Source: Pseudobutyrivibrio sp. YE44 (GTDB lineage Bacteria > Bacillota > Clostridia > Lachnospirales > Lachnospiraceae). Taken from it: DNA of 64,000 bases. The notes under the pieces were generated by a model that searched no databases, was not told where the DNA came from, and saw only the letters and a list, made by a program, of their open reading frames with translations. The stretch is from NCBI RefSeq assembly GCF_900104335.1, contig NZ_FMXT01000001.1, forward strand, positions 496,001 to 560,000, read 5' to 3'. Of the stretch, positions 62,539-64,000 are shown one piece after another (the first letter of the stretch is position 1; each line of letters opens with the position of its first letter). Position numbers and translations under genes: made by a program.

Positions 62539-63735
62539 TTATTTACCAGAAACAATTTCTGCTGTATCTCTAGCAATCATAACCTCTTCGTTTGTAGGAA
62601 TAACGAATACCTTAACCTTAGAGGCATCAGATGAAATAAGCTTGTCTTCGCTTGGTCCATCATTTCTAGAAGCATCGATTTCAACGCCCATAAATCCAAG
62701 ATGATCACATACAGCCTGACGAAGGCCTGCGTTGTTCTCTCCAAGACCAGCTGTGAAGCAAATCATATCAACACCGTTCATAGCAGCTGCATAAGCACCA
62801 ATATATTTAGCTACGCGGTATGCAAGCATATCCATAGCAAGCTGAGCTCTGTCATTGCCCTCTGCTGAAGCAGCAAGAAGGTCGCGGAAATCAGAAGAAA
62901 CACCTGAAACACCAAGTACACCTGACTCCTTATTAAGAACATTCATAACACCTGCGAAATCAAGGCCATCTTTCTTTGCCATGTACTCAACAGCTGAAGG
63001 ATCAATATCACCTGAACGTGTACCCATAACAAGACCCTCAAGTGGAGAAAGACCCATTGAAGTATCTACAGACTTACCATTCATAACTGCACAACAAGAT
63101 GCACCGTTACCAATATGGCAAACAATAATCTTTGAGTTGTTAATATCAGCTCCTGCGAACTCGCATACACGCTTTGATACATAGCTGTGTGATGTGCCAT
63201 GGAAACCATAACGACGAACACCATACTGCTCATAATATTTATAAGGAACTGCGTACATATAAGCTTCCTTAGGCATTGTCTGATGGAAAGCTGTATCGAA
63301 CACACCTACCTGTGGCTTACCTGGCATAAGTTCTCGACATGCATTAATACCAATAATGTTTGCTGGGTTATGAAGTGGAGCAAGATCGTTACACTCCTCT
63401 ACAACCTTAATCATCTCATCTGTAATGAGTGCTGAAGCAGCAAACTTCTCGCCACCATGAACGACTCTGTGACCTACAGCATCGATTTCATCAAGTGATG
63501 CAATAGCGCCTGTCTTATCATTTGTAATAGCATTGATTACAGCAGCAACAGCCTCCTTGTGTGTAGGCATTGCAATGTCAGTAATTTCCTTATCAAGGCC
63601 TTCCTTCTGATATACGATACGTCCATCGATACCAATTCTCTCGCAAAGGCCCTTGCAAAGAACCTGCTCGCTCTCTGAATCAATAACCTGATACTTAAGA
63701 GATGAACTACCACAATTAATAACTAGAATCTTCAT
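62539..63735 (-). CDS. ackA: Acetate kinase
   Basis: Acetyl phosphate + ADP to acetate + ATP, the ATP-yielding end of acetate fermentation. 398 residues from the ATG at 63735 (AAGGA upstream); the longer frame to 63834 would run through the promoter. N-terminal NCGSSSLKYQ, GHRVVHGGEKF, VFDTAFHQTMP and C-terminal CFTAGLGENN are all conserved ASKHA-type motifs. pta, its usual upstream partner, is not present; the divergent neighbour is tmcAL. Confidence 0.98.
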   Translation of the reverse strand: MKILVINCGSSSLKYQVIDSESEQVLCKGLCERIGIDGRIVYQKEGLDKEITDIAMPTHKEAVAAVINAITNDKTGAIASLDEIDAVGHRVVHGGEKFAASALITDEMIKVVEECNDLAPLHNPANIIGINACRELMPGKPQVGVFDTAFHQTMPKEAYMYAVPYKYYEQYGVRRYGFHGTSHSYVSKRVCEFAGADINNSKIIVCHIGNGASCCAVMNGKSVDTSMGLSPLEGLVMGTRSGDIDPSAVEYMAKKDGLDFAGVMNVLNKESGVLGVSGVSSDFRDLLAASAEGNDRAQLAMDMLAYRVAKYIGAYAAAMNGVDMICFTAGLGENNAGLRQAVCDHLGFMGVEIDASRNDGPSEDKLISSDASKVKVFVIPTNEEVMIARDTAEIVSGK

Positions 63736-63802
63736 ACTAAAATATTCCTTTCTTGATATTATATAAAATCTTTCTTTAATAATTGTTTCAAACAACCATT
63801 TA

Positions 63803-63830
63803 ATTATAACACTTAAATTTGTCATCTCAA
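63803..63830 (-). promoter_or_regulatory. Promoter of ackA
   Basis: TTGAGA (63825-63830), 16 bp, TATAAT (63803-63808) on the minus strand, giving a leader of about 60 nt. Confidence 0.65.
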
Positions 63831-63849
63831 CCACATTTTAATGTATAAT
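63819..63849 (+). promoter_or_regulatory. Promoter of tmcAL
   Basis: TTGTCA (63819-63824), 19 bp, TATAAT (63844-63849) on the plus strand. Its -35 box abuts the ackA -35 box, so the divergent promoters are face to face and may compete. Confidence 0.6.
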
Positions 63850-63881
63850 AAGTGAATAAAAGTATTTTCGGAGGAACATAA

Positions 63882-64000
63882 ATGGTTGTAGGAATAGTTG
63901 CAGAATATAATCCATTTCATAACGGCCACAAGCTACAATTAGATTACGCAAAAAATGTTTTGGGAGCTTCACAAATTGTAGTGGCAATGTCCGGCAGCTT
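63882..64000 (+). CDS. tmcAL: tRNA(Met) cytidine acetate ligase TmcAL, partial
   Basis: Only the first 39 codons are in the window: MVVGIVAEYNPFHNGHKLQLDYAKN, then VVAMSGSF. The nucleotidyltransferase HxGH motif appears as HNGH. TmcAL (formerly YlbM) activates acetate with ATP and acetylates the wobble cytidine of elongator tRNA-Met. GGAGG lies 7 nt before the ATG. It is the only clear plus-strand gene, divergent from ackA. Confidence 0.9.
   Translation, partial: MVVGIVAEYNPFHNGHKLQLDYAKNVLGASQIVVAMSGS

Noticed and set aside
63736-63834. 33-residue N-terminal extension of ackA
   Set aside because: It would cross the ackA promoter; acetate kinases start at MKILVINCGSSS.

Overview
This window is a continuous piece of housekeeping chromosome from a low-GC, Gram-positive, anaerobic bacterium. 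Gene content and order point to the Lachnospiraceae (Butyrivibrio, Pseudobutyrivibrio or Roseburia-like). The evidence is an oxygen-sensitive class III ribonucleotide reductase, a Rex redox repressor, formate-tetrahydrofolate ligase, acetate kinase, CIRCE-controlled groESL, strong AGGAGG ribosome binding sites, and a Bacillus/Clostridium-type rnc-smc-ftsY-ylxM-ffh-rpsP-khpA-rimM-trmD-rplS-rbgA-rnhB-ylqG-ylqH cluster. The genus is inferred. All genes but the last partial one (tmcAL) lie on the minus strand, so transcription runs from high to low coordinates. I saw no tRNA, rRNA, CRISPR array, prophage, insertion sequence or transposase.

Layout from the right edge, in direction of transcription: divergent tmcAL/ackA; yceD-rpmF; plsX-acpP; rnc-smc-ftsY-ilvA; ylxM-ffh-rpsP-khpA; rimM-trmD; rplS; lepB-rbgA-lepB-rnhB-fliK-like-flhB-like-yraN-DUF512-der-plsY-gpsA; a lipoprotein and zinc-ribbon pair of unknown function; nrdD-nrdG-dut; parE-parC-gph-CPBP protease-HdeD-like-Mbeg1-like; groES-groEL; degV-purA; a DUF4340 protein; rpsO; pnp; an ABC-F ATPase; rex with a coiled-coil partner; a CBS-domain protein; yebC; glgA; ftsK-fhs-zinc-ribbon/TPR protein; rlmH-pdp-phoH-(degenerate HD membrane protein)-ybeY-DUF3048 lipoprotein. 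The window thus covers phospholipid synthesis (plsX, plsY, gpsA, acpP), protein targeting (ffh, ftsY, two signal peptidases), ribosome biogenesis, chromosome handling (smc, ftsK, parCE), nucleotide supply (nrdDG, dut, purA, pdp), RNA turnover (rnc, pnp, ybeY, rnhB) and chaperones.

Regulatory sites readable directly are a consensus promoter with an overlapping Rex operator before rex, a perfect CIRCE element before groES, three NrdR-box-like sites around the nrdD promoter, a palindrome on the plsX -10 box, consensus promoters for yceD-rpmF and rplS, and many intrinsic terminators.

The least explained parts are: (i) the 430-bp groEL-degV gap, which holds a multi-stem structure best folded as a plus-strand RNA, ends in a very strong bidirectional terminator and carries 17-bp perfect inverted repeats; (ii) a set of 60-100-nt nested hairpins between co-directional genes, two of which share a 12-nt core; (iii) a shortened PgpH-like membrane protein whose HD-domain metal ligands are almost all replaced; (iv) orphan FliK-like and FlhB-C-terminal-like genes in a housekeeping operon. 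Several start codons were moved from the longest open frame to the one supported by a ribosome binding site (ftsK, nrdD, dut, ilvA, ackA, phoH, rnhB, khpA, the FliK-like gene, the HdeD-like gene and the lipoprotein gene).
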